Shown here: positions 1-9,694 of the stretch, piece after piece
Layout of the letters: each line of letters opens with the position of its first letter
How positions within the stretch are numbered: position 1 is the stretch's first letter
From: Rhynchopus sp. YZ270_cl-10
Taxonomy: Eukaryota > Euglenozoa > Diplonemea > Diplonemida > Diplonemidae
Direction: 5' to 3'
DNA length: 64,000 bases
Assembly: GCA_964035575.1 (NCBI GenBank)
Contig: OZ037916.1
Span: forward strand, 806,001 to 870,000
Program-made: the position numbers and the translations under genes
Notes under the pieces: model-generated
Told to the model about the DNA's origin: nothing
The model's input: only the letters and a program-made list of their open reading frames with translations
Databases searched by the model: none

Positions 1-280
1 CCCCCTGAAGCTCGACGAGCCGGAAGGGAAGTGGACGACCTACCGTGTGTGCAACCGGGTATGTGTTCCCCCCCCTCTCAACCCTTTTTGTTACCATTTT
101 TTTTCCCATCCACAGGAAGCGATCGGAGGAGACATGTTCATGGACCTGCGTGGGGAGGGGACAGTGTCATCACAGAAGATGACCCGTGATGGATTAAAGG
201 TCTTTGCGGCGGATCAGCTCGTCACAGACTCCGGAGGCTTCACGAAGCAGTGCCCGTTTGATTGTCAATGCTGTTTTTAG
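1..280 (+). CDS. 3' end of an unrecognised gene (two exons visible)
   Basis: The window opens inside a gene read in frame from base 2. Exon sequence runs to 58. A 57-nt intron (59-115) begins GTATGT and ends CCACAG after a pyrimidine-rich stretch. The last exon runs 116-280 and ends in TAG. The intron is a multiple of three and has no stop in frame, so a naive reading passes through it; the splice signals and the run of Pro and Phe codons inside argue that it is removed. The visible C-terminus is about 73 residues, hydrophilic, and ends in a Cys-rich tail (CPFDCQCCF). I do not recognise the family. The intron call is inferred from splice signals only. Confidence 0.55.
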   Translation, partial: PLKLDEPEGKWTTYRVCNRVCVPPPLNPFCYHFFSHPQEAIGGDMFMDLRGEGTVSSQKMTRDGLKVFAADQLVTDSGGFTKQCPFDCQCCF

Positions 281-805
281 CTTCGTCCTATGGGGGTAAA
301 TGGGAGAGGTGCTTTGGTTCAAACACTAGCCGCACAATGCAACCAAAACAAAAACACCTCTTGAAAAGGGCTGTGTGTGTCCTGTCAGGCCTGTGGTGGC
401 TTCATCTCATTTTTTTGAAGTTTTCTTTTCGTGATGTGAAGCTTTTAGATCATCTTACGAAACTTTATCTCTTTTTTAACACTCCGGGGGTTCGATAACC
501 CCGCGGAGAGTGTCAGTGCTCTGCGTCCCAGGGGCGTTTTGCACTATCAACTTCACTTTTAAAGATGTGTGCACGAAAGGCACATTCAGCTATTCACATT
601 TTTTATTTTGCGCAATTCTAACAGCGCCCAGTCACATTTCCGGTGCCTGAGTCCACATGGGGCATTTCTTTTGCGCCCTTCTATTTTCACTGATATTCCG
701 ATCGATCATGGAAGCAACCCACTTTTTTTTTTGTATTTTTTCCCGACTTCCCACCTGAAAAACCCCCTCCTCAAACCCCTCCTCACAGAACCATCCTTTG
801 TCAAA
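281..805. other. Intergenic spacer with two small hairpins
   Basis: No gene is seen. A hairpin GGGGTT-CGAT-AACCCC lies at 489-504, and similar ones occur at 31653-31672 and about 52031. A dispersed repeat plus hairpin follows at 522-587. T- and C-rich tracts at 719-790 lead into the next gene and could hold its trans-splice acceptor (CACAG at about 784-788). Confidence 0.5.
522..587 (+). repeat. Dispersed GCGTCC repeat followed by ATGAGAG-type hairpin
   Basis: The stretch GCGTCC...GGCGTTTTGCACT..CAACTTCAC recurs with changes at 51398-51440, 52058-52092 and 59121-59158. It is followed by a weak hairpin at 564-587 with the 5' arm ending TGTGC, loop ACGAAAG, and the 3' arm GCACATTC. The hairpin is related to those at 31244 and 59216. 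Function unknown. Confidence 0.5.
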
Positions 806-3800
806 ATGAGTGAAATAGAAACATTATTGAGTGTGTATGAGAGTCATTGCAAGCTGCTGAGTGTAAAGCCGAATTCATGTTTGGTTCGCATGCTTTTGGG
901 TGAGACCGGGAAGGACTTGGGCACGATTGATGTGAGCCGCAACTATCTTGGTGAGCGCGGCTTTCAGGCGTTCCTCGAGGTCGTCCGGAACGCTGTCGAC
1001 GTCAATACGCTACGCCTCGTTGGCAACGGCCTCACCAACGACGCGGTCACATCCCTGGCACGTGTCCTCGGATCCCACCCAGGGATCAAAACAATAGATG
1101 TCCGTAACAATCAGCTGACCCTCCCCTCTGCGCTTGCCCTTCTCTCGATGCTCCGCAAGAACGTCAACATCACGTCTGTCTGTGTAGACGACACCTTCAT
1201 CGATGAGCGTGCTAAGATGAAGATCCTTCGAGCATTAGAACGCAACGTCAAGCTTCAAAACCGCGCCGGGAAGGAGGGCCGCCACGAAGAAAGCCCCTTT
1301 GAGCGTGTCCGTCGGGAGTACGATGAGCGCAAAACCAAAAAGCGCAAGGACACAGAAGGAGACCCCCTTGCGACAATTGATATGCATCTGCGTCGCAAAT
1401 CGCCTCTCATCCCGAAACGTGATTCTTCAGGATGGGCTGTCCTTAATATATGGATTTCTGCGACCGAAACCGACTTCCTCTCAGAGCTGAAGCTGATCCA
1501 CCACCACATCATCCCCGAAATGAACGAAGCCTTGAAGAGCAGGAAGGTGTACCTCCTGCCGTACGCCGCACATCATGAACAGTACCCCACTACTTTCCTC
1601 AGCGAGGCTCCCGAGGCTGCCCCTACCCTTGAGACGAAGAACACACAGATCAACACTGGAAGCAAGACGTTGCTGTCGGAACGCTTGACGTTGATAGATT
1701 TGTGTGCTCCAGTCTTTGTCATGCTTGCAGGCGATAAGCATGGACCGGTACCTCGGTATGTGGCACCGTATTATGCCAACTCAGACACAAACAACGTCAA
1801 TTTTGAACCCATGGCGATGATTGAAAACGGCTACGGCGGTGTCAGCGCTGTGCACGCAGAGACAGCCACCCCCACTGCCGCAAAGGCGCTGCGTTCGCAG
1901 AAGGAATCCCAGGCAGCGTTATACTTCCTCCGGGAAAACTGGCGTTGTTTGAAAGTCCCCGAAGGTCTCGTTGAAGCTGTCTCAGACGACTGTACCTATC
2001 TCATTGCAGACCCCGAAGGCAAAATGCGACCAGGGATGTCCGAAGCCATGCCCTCCTCCATCTACACCAAACGAAAGACCCTTTGGGAGGCCTGGGCTGC
2101 TCATAAGCAAAGAATTCTTGACTTTCCTCCAGAACTTTCCCTCCGGAAGTACGCTTCCCGGTACTCAAAGGTCTCCAGTACGGGGGAGCTGTTGTTAAAA
2201 GAGCTGGACCATTTTGGGGCGGAGATGAAGTCGCGTCTGTGGGAGGTTGTGGACTATCTGTTTCCTGAGAAGAAGGCGTCGAAGGCGAAGTTATCATTGT
2301 CCACTTCAGCGTTAAACCTGCAGGGGGTACCCGATCACAGCGAAGCTGCGGCACAGTGTATACCATTCAACGAGCTGTTCCTCAAGCAAAAGGAGTTTTA
2401 TGAAATCATTGTAGACTCCTCAACGTATATTGGGAGAAACAATGCTGTGTCGAAGATCGAGCTGTACCTCATTACACCTACCAGTCGGAACATCCTTTTG
2501 GTTCATGGAACCAGAGAGTGTGGGTTGCACAGCGTTATTTCATTGTTTTTGCGCAAAAGCATTCCAAAAACGACGTACATCTTAGCGCCTTTCATTGCAG
2601 GCCGTGCAGCAATCTCGAATGAATCCTTCACATTACGGACCTGCCTCTTAGCGTTGTGCAGTCAAATGATCAAAGCAAAGGATGCATACCACAGAGGCAA
2701 AGGCGATACACACCATGGGGGAGACGACGAACGGCACATCCCGCTTTCTGCGACCTCCTCAGAGTTCACCGGGCTTCCCAAAGCTATCGTGCATGAAGTG
2801 AAGATTCACGTTATCAAAGAGTACTTTAAAGGGCTTTTGAATGATATTTCTAATGTTCTGCCTGATGGGAAGGTCTTTGTTATTCTCGTTGACGGCTTGG
2901 AGCGTATTGTACATCCTGCAGCACCGCTCCCTTCTCTTGTCACAACAGAGACCGGGAAGAGCATTTTAGAATGCACCCTGAACGATTCTGTAACCGTTTC
3001 GGGTGCCGCGTCAAGCTCGAATATCACAGTAGGTCAACCACAGCCACCTTCTTCTGATAGACCGGGGTATGTCAGAGGGGCTGCAGGGGCTGCAGGGACT
3101 GAAAAGAAGGGAGATATAGTGGATTCATTGGATTGGATCCCAAAATGTTTGCCAAAAAATGTGCGTTTAGTGGTGTCCACCTCCTCGGAGGATGTAATAA
3201 ATATTAGGAGATTGTTAAACCGTGGGCAAGATTGTTGCGAGGCTGTGGTAGTTATGTCCCCTGGAGTGCAGGAATGTGCGAATATCATTAAGGCGCGGCT
3301 CGCAGAGAGACGCATTGTGTTGGATGAGGATATGTATAACAACATCATTCTGAAGAAGAAGGGGATAACGGATGACCGCTACGCGAGGCTGTTGATTCAC
3401 CGTATTGTGCAGCGTAAAGAGCGCAGCCCCGACAGCACCTTCACCACCTTCCTTGATTCAATCCCCGACACCTTTGAAACCCTTCTCGAAGAAATGCTAG
3501 TATACGCAGAGCAAACCTCTACCCCAGAGTTGGTCGCAAAATGCCTCTCCGCATTGTGTCTCCTCCCTGATGGAATGGTGTTGCTTCAGGTTAGAGAATT
3601 TCTTGCAGACAAACGTGCTGGGATTAATTTGCTTTCTGGGCACGATGTAGAAAATTTGATGCATGGAATTCGTCCGTTTATATATCCATTTGTGTTGGGA
3701 TTTAATGAATTTGTATTGCAAAATGAGGATCGCAAGGAGGAGCGTGAAGTGCCGCCGGTTGCGGAGCAGAATCAAGGGAAACCGAGTAATGGGTTGGCGC

Positions 3801-5545
3801 ATCGGCTTCAGTTGCGCGCCTTTTTGAAGGGTGTGGTGACAGAGAGGTATCTCCCAACCGAAGCTGCGGTGGTGGAGAAGGCAGCATCGTTAACACGCTT
3901 TTTGTACGCCGCAAGCGAGCAGGACGACCACCCCACCACCGTCCTCTCCCTCGTCAGCTACCCTGCTCTTATGATTCGCGCAGAGATGTGGCCCTTTGCA
4001 ATGAGGAATTTCTTTAATGTTTCTGCAGCAAGGCGCTTTTTTACGCATTTTGCAGGGTACGTTTTGTTCACTGCAATGACCTCTGCGTATGCACGGCTTT
4101 ACGATAAGGTAGAAGCGCTCAAAAAAAACCCGGACCTCCAATGCCCACACAGCATTGTTGAGATGCAGTCGTGGCTCTTCAAGATTAAGGAGTATACACA
4201 CTTTATTGTCATTAACCACACTTCGTTGAACACCAAGCCGACGCTTACGATACAACAGGGGTTGTTGGCTGCAAGCACCTCAAACGTTTACCGTGAGGCG
4301 AAGGCCTACTTTGAAGGCCACCCATCCGAGACTTACTACCAATGTGTCAACAAAGGGTCGCTGCGCATGGGGCGCGGGCGGGTCACTTCCTTGGGGTTCT
4401 CACCAAATGGGTTGCGTGTATTGGCGGCGTCCGAAAAGAGCTTTGCATTGTCTACTGTGACGGGGTCGATTTTGCAGCATGTTACTGCACCGTTTACGGT
4501 GTTGTTTGGGTTGGTGTCGCCTACGTCGCGGTATGCGGCGTTGGTTTTGGTGGATAAGAGTGTCATGGTGTATGATGCGGTGACCGGAACGTGTGTCACA
4601 AAGCTGTCGGGGCATACCGGGCGCATCCGATGCTGTGCAATCACAGCGCGGTCCGGCTACGTCCTCACAGGAGGCGACGACGCGACCCTCCGCATCTGGG
4701 ACACCGAATCCGGTCGCTCCGTGACAACCCTCAACCACGGCCCCTACCTCTCCATCACCTCCTCCTTCGCCGCTGTCACTGCCACCGCCGCCCACCCCTC
4801 CGACGAACGCGTCTTCGTCTCCGCCATCGACCGCACCATCCTCCTCTGGCGCCGCGAAACCTTGGAATACAGCCTCGTTTCCAAAACTCTCTCACACTCC
4901 TTATTCCCTGTACGCCAAATCCTGTGGCTGGAGACAGGAGACTACTTCATTGTAGTATGCAAACGCCCTTTAACGGGAGATGCTGCGGCAGGGGCATGCC
5001 ATGAAGCGTGCATTCGGGTGTACGACGGACGGAGCGGTGATGTAGTGCTGCGTCTAGGAGGTGCCGTGATGTCGGGGGTAAGCAATGCGGCGCTGTCTCC
5101 AGGGAACGAGATGCTGGCAGCCACCTTAGAAGATGGGTGTGTCCTCTTCTGGGACCTCGCAGGGGCGTTGGCGTCAGGTGTGGACGAGCAGATGCCGGTG
5201 CAGAGTATCAAGGCGTTTGTGCACACAGCGTCGTTGGTGTGCTTTTATTCGCATCTAGCACATATTGAAGGAAAGGCTGAAGAGGATGAAGAAGAAAAGG
5301 AAGAAAAGGTGTACAGTGAGAAGAACCTCTCCGCTACCCCCATCCTCCTCTGTGCAGTCAGTGGGGACAGCAATATGGTGAAAACCTTCCGGGTAGACAC
5401 CTTCGCCCTCACCCTCGAGCACGTCTGTCAAGCAAAGATTATTGATATAAGCGCAACGTCCACCCCAACAGCAGAAGGTGCCCACCTCGCTGTCGGCGAC
5501 GCCTCTGGACGCGTCTATCTGCTACGAGAAAGCAATTTGCATTAA
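806..5545 (+). CDS. LRR - DUF4062-like - NACHT-like - WD40 protein (NLR-like)
   Basis: The product is 1579 residues from the ATG at 806. The reading frame is open upstream to 569 but with no better ATG, and the C/T-rich stretch before 806 looks untranslated. Residues about 40-150 are leucine-rich repeats (for example LRLVGNGLTNDAVTSLARVL). Residues about 207-330 resemble DUF4062 (W..L.IWISAT.TDF..E, later PVFVMLAGDKHG). Residues about 560-720 resemble a NACHT/AAA NTPase: a P-loop-like stretch GTRECGLHS lacks the usual GK[ST], while VFVILVDGLERI resembles Walker B. Residues about 1190-1579 are WD40 repeats (SGHTGRIRCC...LRIWD). This order is typical of NWD/NPHP3/TEP1-like signalling or scaffold proteins. 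I infer a regulatory ATPase-like scaffold, perhaps no longer hydrolysing nucleotide. No introns are evident. Confidence 0.75.
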   Translation: MSEIETLLSVYESHCKLLSVKPNSCLVRMLLGETGKDLGTIDVSRNYLGERGFQAFLEVVRNAVDVNTLRLVGNGLTNDAVTSLARVLGSHPGIKTIDVRNNQLTLPSALALLSMLRKNVNITSVCVDDTFIDERAKMKILRALERNVKLQNRAGKEGRHEESPFERVRREYDERKTKKRKDTEGDPLATIDMHLRRKSPLIPKRDSSGWAVLNIWISATETDFLSELKLIHHHIIPEMNEALKSRKVYLLPYAAHHEQYPTTFLSEAPEAAPTLETKNTQINTGSKTLLSERLTLIDLCAPVFVMLAGDKHGPVPRYVAPYYANSDTNNVNFEPMAMIENGYGGVSAVHAETATPTAAKALRSQKESQAALYFLRENWRCLKVPEGLVEAVSDDCTYLIADPEGKMRPGMSEAMPSSIYTKRKTLWEAWAAHKQRILDFPPELSLRKYASRYSKVSSTGELLLKELDHFGAEMKSRLWEVVDYLFPEKKASKAKLSLSTSALNLQGVPDHSEAAAQCIPFNELFLKQKEFYEIIVDSSTYIGRNNAVSKIELYLITPTSRNILLVHGTRECGLHSVISLFLRKSIPKTTYILAPFIAGRAAISNESFTLRTCLLALCSQMIKAKDAYHRGKGDTHHGGDDERHIPLSATSSEFTGLPKAIVHEVKIHVIKEYFKGLLNDISNVLPDGKVFVILVDGLERIVHPAAPLPSLVTTETGKSILECTLNDSVTVSGAASSSNITVGQPQPPSSDRPGYVRGAAGAAGTEKKGDIVDSLDWIPKCLPKNVRLVVSTSSEDVINIRRLLNRGQDCCEAVVVMSPGVQECANIIKARLAERRIVLDEDMYNNIILKKKGITDDRYARLLIHRIVQRKERSPDSTFTTFLDSIPDTFETLLEEMLVYAEQTSTPELVAKCLSALCLLPDGMVLLQVREFLADKRAGINLLSGHDVENLMHGIRPFIYPFVLGFNEFVLQNEDRKEEREVPPVAEQNQGKPSNGLAHRLQLRAFLKGVVTERYLPTEAAVVEKAASLTRFLYAASEQDDHPTTVLSLVSYPALMIRAEMWPFAMRNFFNVSAARRFFTHFAGYVLFTAMTSAYARLYDKVEALKKNPDLQCPHSIVEMQSWLFKIKEYTHFIVINHTSLNTKPTLTIQQGLLAASTSNVYREAKAYFEGHPSETYYQCVNKGSLRMGRGRVTSLGFSPNGLRVLAASEKSFALSTVTGSILQHVTAPFTVLFGLVSPTSRYAALVLVDKSVMVYDAVTGTCVTKLSGHTGRIRCCAITARSGYVLTGGDDATLRIWDTESGRSVTTLNHGPYLSITSSFAAVTATAAHPSDERVFVSAIDRTILLWRRETLEYSLVSKTLSHSLFPVRQILWLETGDYFIVVCKRPLTGDAAAGACHEACIRVYDGRSGDVVLRLGGAVMSGVSNAALSPGNEMLAATLEDGCVLFWDLAGALASGVDEQMPVQSIKAFVHTASLVCFYSHLAHIEGKAEEDEEEKEEKVYSEKNLSATPILLCAVSGDSNMVKTFRVDTFALTLEHVCQAKIIDISATSTPTAEGAHLAVGDASGRVYLLRESNLH

Positions 5546-6079
5546 ATTTAAATCAGAAGAGAAAAAAAAAAAAGCGAGAAAAAAAATTAAAGAATGGAGA
5601 CGTACCACCTTCCGGTCAATATGTCAAGATATTTACACTTTTGTTTATAAGAATGTGGTCCCGGTATCGGGGCCCGTGTCTGTTTTTTTAAAAGCCTATT
5701 TTAAAAAGTATGCCTTAGTGCTGTTTATCCCTCCCCCTTTCCCTTCCCCTTCTGTTGAATTAATTCAGTATTTTGTGCTAGTAAAATCGTAGCCTCTCTC
5801 TCCCATCTTTTTTTAACTAAAATTGCATCTACTTTTGTGAATCCCGCATATCACATGAAAAACTCTTACTAGAAATACTAGTATACCAAGCGCCACAAAG
5901 GACAATGGTTTTTCCTTGATATACCCCAAACCCTTTTACTCTTCTTGACCCCCCCTTAAACACATGCTACATGACGCACCTGAACAATGCCACAAATTCA
6001 ATTTCTGTTTTCAAATTAAACCACAAACACAGACTACACCACCACACTCTCCTCTTCTCTTCTCTCCTCCCATTTTCTT
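5546..6079. other. Intergenic spacer, A/T-rich
   Basis: A-rich runs follow the stop, then pyrimidine tracts lead to the next start (for example 6040-6078, CT-rich). No gene is seen. The CT-rich tract is suitable for a trans-splice acceptor. Confidence 0.5.
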
Positions 6080-7213
6080 ATGTCGCAAATGGAGATCTGC
6101 GTCGCAGCAGATCTCTATGGAACAAAGCAGAACATAAAATTTCTGTTTCCAACCCGCCCTACGTTGAAGGAGTTCTGCGCGCAGGTGGAGACCGCATTTC
6201 AGAAGGAGGCAGTACGGAGAGGGACTGGGGGTGTGACGGCAGGGTTCGAGGTGAGCAGCATCCAGGCGTACTGTGCGGAGGCGGACACATGGTCGGATGT
6301 GGCGCGGCAGGGGCAGTTGGTGGATGGGATGCAATGTTATGCATTTCAAATGCGCGGACGGCATTCACGGTCCTCCATTCCACACCGGTCGCCATCTATA
6401 GGCCGATCACGGAGTAACCGACGAACCTCATCTCTGTCTCAGAGACGTTCAACCAGCATTTCAGACCGGCAATCACACCACAGCGATGCAAGGGCACGGC
6501 TTACCAAGGAAACCCAAGCGGTGCGCACCCTCTGCAACGACAGACGGTACACAGCGTTCCGCATGCTGGCCCCGGAGGGGAGGCTGGATATCTCAACGTT
6601 GCGGGGGACATTACTTTCCGCAGGCGCTCTGATGGACGATGCCGTGCATATCGAAGGAGCCTTTGCAGGGATGGAGACAGGACCCGATGGATGTGCCTCG
6701 TTTGCACAGTATTCACGTCTCTGCAGACGTAAGCCTAAAGCAGCGATGTTGCTGCAAAGGTGTGTTGGTGCATTAGGTCCGGTACCAGAGATGTTCCCTC
6801 CAGAGCCGACAGCGAGGCACAGTCATAGAGAATATACTCCGTCGACACCCCAGGCGGAGGTTCCCGCTGTGTTGTCAACCTCGCAAAGGCAGCCCTCTCC
6901 GGGATTGATTTCGGCATTGCCGGTGGCTCCTCCTCCTCCTCCAGCTCCAGTCCCAGCACGCTCCTGGCTGGACGAAGAACTGCTCCGTCTTGACAGTGAA
7001 CACCAAGAGAAGGTGCGCCGTGTGAAAGCGCAGTTCGACCGTATGCAGGATTATGAGGTGTCTGTGGGAGGTGGAGGTGGTGGTGCAGGTGGACCTCAGG
7101 TTCATCCCCTGGGTGGTGGCGGGCAGCTTTCTCCTACAGCAGAGTCGGTTGAGAATGTGTACAGACAGCTTGCAGATAATCTGGCTGTGGTGGACGAAGC
7201 AAGGCGGATGTGA
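6080..7213 (+). CDS. BILBO1-type N-terminal domain protein (flagellar collar/cytoskeletal)
   Basis: The product is 377 residues. Residues about 4-91 (starting MEICVAADLYGTKQNIKF and ending DGMQCYAFQ) match, from memory, the N-terminal ubiquitin-like domain of trypanosome BILBO1: AAD(I/L) with a hydrophobic F.L.FP strand, P.(I/L).E, ETAF..E, a W-x-D-(L/V) segment, and (Q/R)L.D..Q.Y.FQ. In kinetoplastids BILBO1 builds the flagellar pocket collar. Next comes an Arg/Ser-rich linker (93-140), a possible degenerate EF-hand pair (about 145-235), a Pro-rich stretch (PPPPPAPVP near 285-295), a short helix (EELLRLDSEHQEKVRRVKAQ), a Gly-rich tract and a short C-terminal helix. It lacks BILBO1's long coiled coil, so it is a relative or partner-like protein rather than an orthologue. 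The domain match is the strongest clue to a euglenozoan host. Confidence 0.65.
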   Translation: MSQMEICVAADLYGTKQNIKFLFPTRPTLKEFCAQVETAFQKEAVRRGTGGVTAGFEVSSIQAYCAEADTWSDVARQGQLVDGMQCYAFQMRGRHSRSSIPHRSPSIGRSRSNRRTSSLSQRRSTSISDRQSHHSDARARLTKETQAVRTLCNDRRYTAFRMLAPEGRLDISTLRGTLLSAGALMDDAVHIEGAFAGMETGPDGCASFAQYSRLCRRKPKAAMLLQRCVGALGPVPEMFPPEPTARHSHREYTPSTPQAEVPAVLSTSQRQPSPGLISALPVAPPPPPAPVPARSWLDEELLRLDSEHQEKVRRVKAQFDRMQDYEVSVGGGGGGAGGPQVHPLGGGGQLSPTAESVENVYRQLADNLAVVDEARRM

Positions 7214-8595
7214 GGATGTGAGATTTATCTTTGCGGTAGTGGGGGTGGGGTGGGGTGGGGTGGGGTGGGTAACGCAACAGCCAGGTTTATAACGAAAATA
7301 CAACCATTTCAAAATAAAACGGGGTGCTAGGGGGAGGGGAGGGGGAACCATGCATAAGCGTGTATTTTTTTGTGGATATTTTTTTTGAAAAAAAGGAACT
7401 CTCATCACATCATCATTTTTGGTTAACCACCCAGTAGTTGTTCTTCTTACTTTGGGGTTGGTTTTTTGAGTTCCCTCCTCAGGGGGGAGCTTTGCCCAGT
7501 ACTTTAACCCTCCCCCCCTTTGTGTTGTGGTGAAGCCTTATTAGGCCTAATCACACAGCCATAAGGGTCGATGCTCCCCGCTGTTTTATTTGGAAAGCGA
7601 TTCCTTTTTTTTCTTCTTGCTTGTTGAGGTGTTGGGCCCGCTTTTTTATTACTTAGCTTTGCTTTTTTGCAACTTCAACTCCCATAAGTGCAAAATACAC
7701 GAAACTGGGTTGTTTTCTTAAAAGACGGCACAAATTTTGCCTTTATTTTGGCTCAAAGAGGTTTCCTCTTTACGGCCAGGTCAGTGTGTGTGTATTGTAG
7801 TAATAAAATTATCAACACAGAAATATTTATTACACACTTTACGCACAAACAAAACTATGCACGAAAGGTTTGTGTTCAAACGTTTCTTTTTGCGGAGGCG
7901 GCTGTGAACCCGCCTCCGTTCTCTTCCAGGTACGGAACACTCAAACGTCCCACCCTTTTTGCACGACCGAGCGGCGTTTTAGTACGTTTCAACTGCTCTT
8001 TCACTGTAACCTACCATGGTAGGCGTGACGCTGACTACACGGTAGTTATTGGTAGCCGCGCCACTGGTCTCTTTTTCTTTTCTTTTCTTTTCTTTACTTT
8101 GTACAAAAAAGTCGTCCAACAAAGCGCAACTTTGACGGGACTACAAAGACCCTGGACAGAGAGCGCTTTTTGCGCGCATAACTAGAACGAAAAAAAACAA
8201 ACAAACCCCTCCTTTGTTATGATTGAGTGGGATTACGTAAACCCCCTACTCTGCTACTTTGTATTTACAGGTACACTGCCACGGAGAGAAGGGCTTTGTA
8301 TTTCAAGTCAACTTTTATTTCTCAAAGTTTTTTTTTTTTCGACAACGAGAGTCTCGCTTTGAGTGCTCAAATATTTCCCCCCCTCCTCCTCCTCCCCCCC
8401 GACTCTCCCCCGAATAATAGAATTTCACTTCTATTTGATCAAAAAAATAAAATAACCCCCTCCTCCTCTCCCCCGACGAGCAGTTGTGAACCGCCTCTCC
8501 CGCTCACAACTACGAATGCGGGCAAAAAAAAGCCATTAGGCTTCCTTCTCACACCTTCTTTGTCCGCAAACCAGCAGGATACTTTTTTTTTCTTC
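7214..8595. other. Intergenic spacer with dispersed repeat fragments
   Basis: No gene is seen. G-rich direct repeats (GGGGT)n lie at about 7242-7266. A strong hairpin GGAGGCGG / CCGCCTCC lies near 7903-7926. A segment around 7970-8010 (TTAGTACGTTTCAACTGCTC and flanks) recurs at about 18545-18572. A segment around 8274-8322 (GTATTTCAAGTCAACTTT) recurs at about 30789-30833 and 59338-59380. Confidence 0.45.
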
Positions 8596-8626
8596 AAGGT
8601 GGCTAAGTAGACTTAGGGTCATCTTA
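8596..8626 (+). repeat. CTAAG/CTTAG hairpin, dispersed family
   Basis: GTGGCTAAG is followed four bases later by CTTAGGGTCATC, forming a bulged stem. Relatives with the same arms occur at 41306, 51003 and 54763. It lies directly upstream of a 62-bp dispersed repeat. Confidence 0.5.
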
Positions 8627-8637
8627 CCTTTTTTTTG

Positions 8638-8700
8638 TGCTTTCATCGAGCTGGCATCGTGCGTGGGTCAGCGGGAGGTGCCTGCATCAAATAACTTCAC
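8638..8700 (+). repeat. 62-bp dispersed repeat, copy 1
   Basis: Consensus: GCTTTCATC, CTGGCATCG, GTGGGTCAG, then GGAGGTGCCTGCATCAA and AACTTCAC. Other copies are at 8708, 31574, 40466 and 49993, all plus strand. The GGCATC and GGTGCC segments can pair to form a stem. Confidence 0.7.
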
Positions 8701-8707
8701 TTTTTTT

Positions 8708-8775
8708 GTGCTTTTCATCTGGGGCTGGCATCGTACAGTGTGTCATGCAGTCGGAGGTGCCTGCATCAATAGTTT
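8708..8775 (+). repeat. 62-bp dispersed repeat, copy 2
   Basis: It lies in direct orientation just downstream of copy 1, with an insertion near the middle. Its 3' part forms the beginning of the left arm of the inverted repeat at 8754-8978. Confidence 0.7.
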
Positions 8776-8978
8776 CCATATTCTTTTTTTTTCTTCTTTG
8801 TGTTCTCACTTGATGTCCCTTACCTCGTAAAAATTATCGACCGTAATAATGTTCGACCTCAGGATTTTTATGGAAGTTTGACCTTTTTTACGGTCGATAA
8901 TTTTTACGATTACGGTAAGGGACATCAAGTGAGAACACAAAGAACAAAGAATATGGAAATTATTGATGCAGGCACCTC
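8754..8978. repeat. Long inverted repeat (foldback), arms about 92 bp
   Basis: The left arm 8754-8846 and right arm 8888-8978 are near-perfect inverted copies separated by about 41 bp. The arms start with GAGGTGCCTGCATCAAT, contain TTTGTGTTCTCACTTGATG, and end at CGACCGTAA. The differences are small indels near 8785-8800 and 8824-8828. The outer tip of each arm is the end of the 62-bp dispersed repeat. The RNA would form a very long hairpin, so it could be a foldback element or a double-stranded RNA source. Confidence 0.85.
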
Positions 8979-9694
8979 ACGTAATTAGAAATTTGGAATG
9001 CCAACTGTTGTATTCAGATGTCAGGCGAGCACTGCAGCACTGCCTTATAGACCAACAGTGGTCTTAATACCCCCCCTCCTTTGAACGATGGAGCCTATTA
9101 CTTTTACTTTTTCTCGGATGTCTTTCTCGTTTCCCCCCCCCTTCATTGAATTTGCTTTCCCCTTCAGATGTATTCGTGTATGCCTCTTCCCATAACCCCT
9201 TTTCGTTTCAATAGTTAGATTCTAGAATAACCTAAAAAAAACAAAGTGCACCCCCTATCTCCCCCCCCCTTTGCGTTACGTTCTGTTACGTTTTGTGCAA
9301 AAACCGTAGTCCGCTCGGTATTTGCTTCTGTATTTTTTTTCCAACGCACCTGAGACATTCAGCGGCAACTGCCTTTACCGGCTGATTCAAAGGCATCGTG
9401 CTCACGTTGGATCTCACTATGTTGAAGCTCCCTGATGATGACCGTGATTTTCTTCTTTCTTTGCGGTACAAAAAAAACATTACACAGAATCCCGCCTTTT
9501 CACACAGCATACACAAAACACAGTATCGCAACTGACACATTGATGTGTCACAGTGCCCACGCAAAGTGGTCCTTTGGTGAGTTCATTTACACTTAAAAAC
9601 CCTTTCCTCCCTCCCCCGCCGCCTCCCCTTGCCCCTCTACCCTCTGCCCCCTACCTTTCATCTCTCTTCACCCCCACCCCCCACTACCCCTTAA
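8979..9694. other. Intergenic spacer
   Basis: No gene is recognised. C-runs lie at 9069, 9135 and 9261, and a C/T-rich tract at 9600-9690 leads to the next gene and probably carries its spliced-leader acceptor. A minus-strand open stretch at 9286-9564 has no recognisable domain and was not called. Confidence 0.4.

Noticed and set aside
480-505. tRNA or tRNA-derived SINE because of GGTTCGATAACC (also near 52031)
   Set aside because: The box-B-like sequence is the loop of a simple hairpin; no A box or cloverleaf can be drawn.
569-805. N-terminal extension of the LRR-WD40 protein to a GTG at 569
   Set aside because: There is no ATG in the extension before 806, it contains T- and C-runs and a dispersed hairpin, and 806 gives a normal N-terminus.
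8227-8610. 127-residue plus-strand open frame
   Set aside because: Made of homopolymer codons (Phe, Pro, Lys) and overlaps dispersed repeats; no start context or domain.
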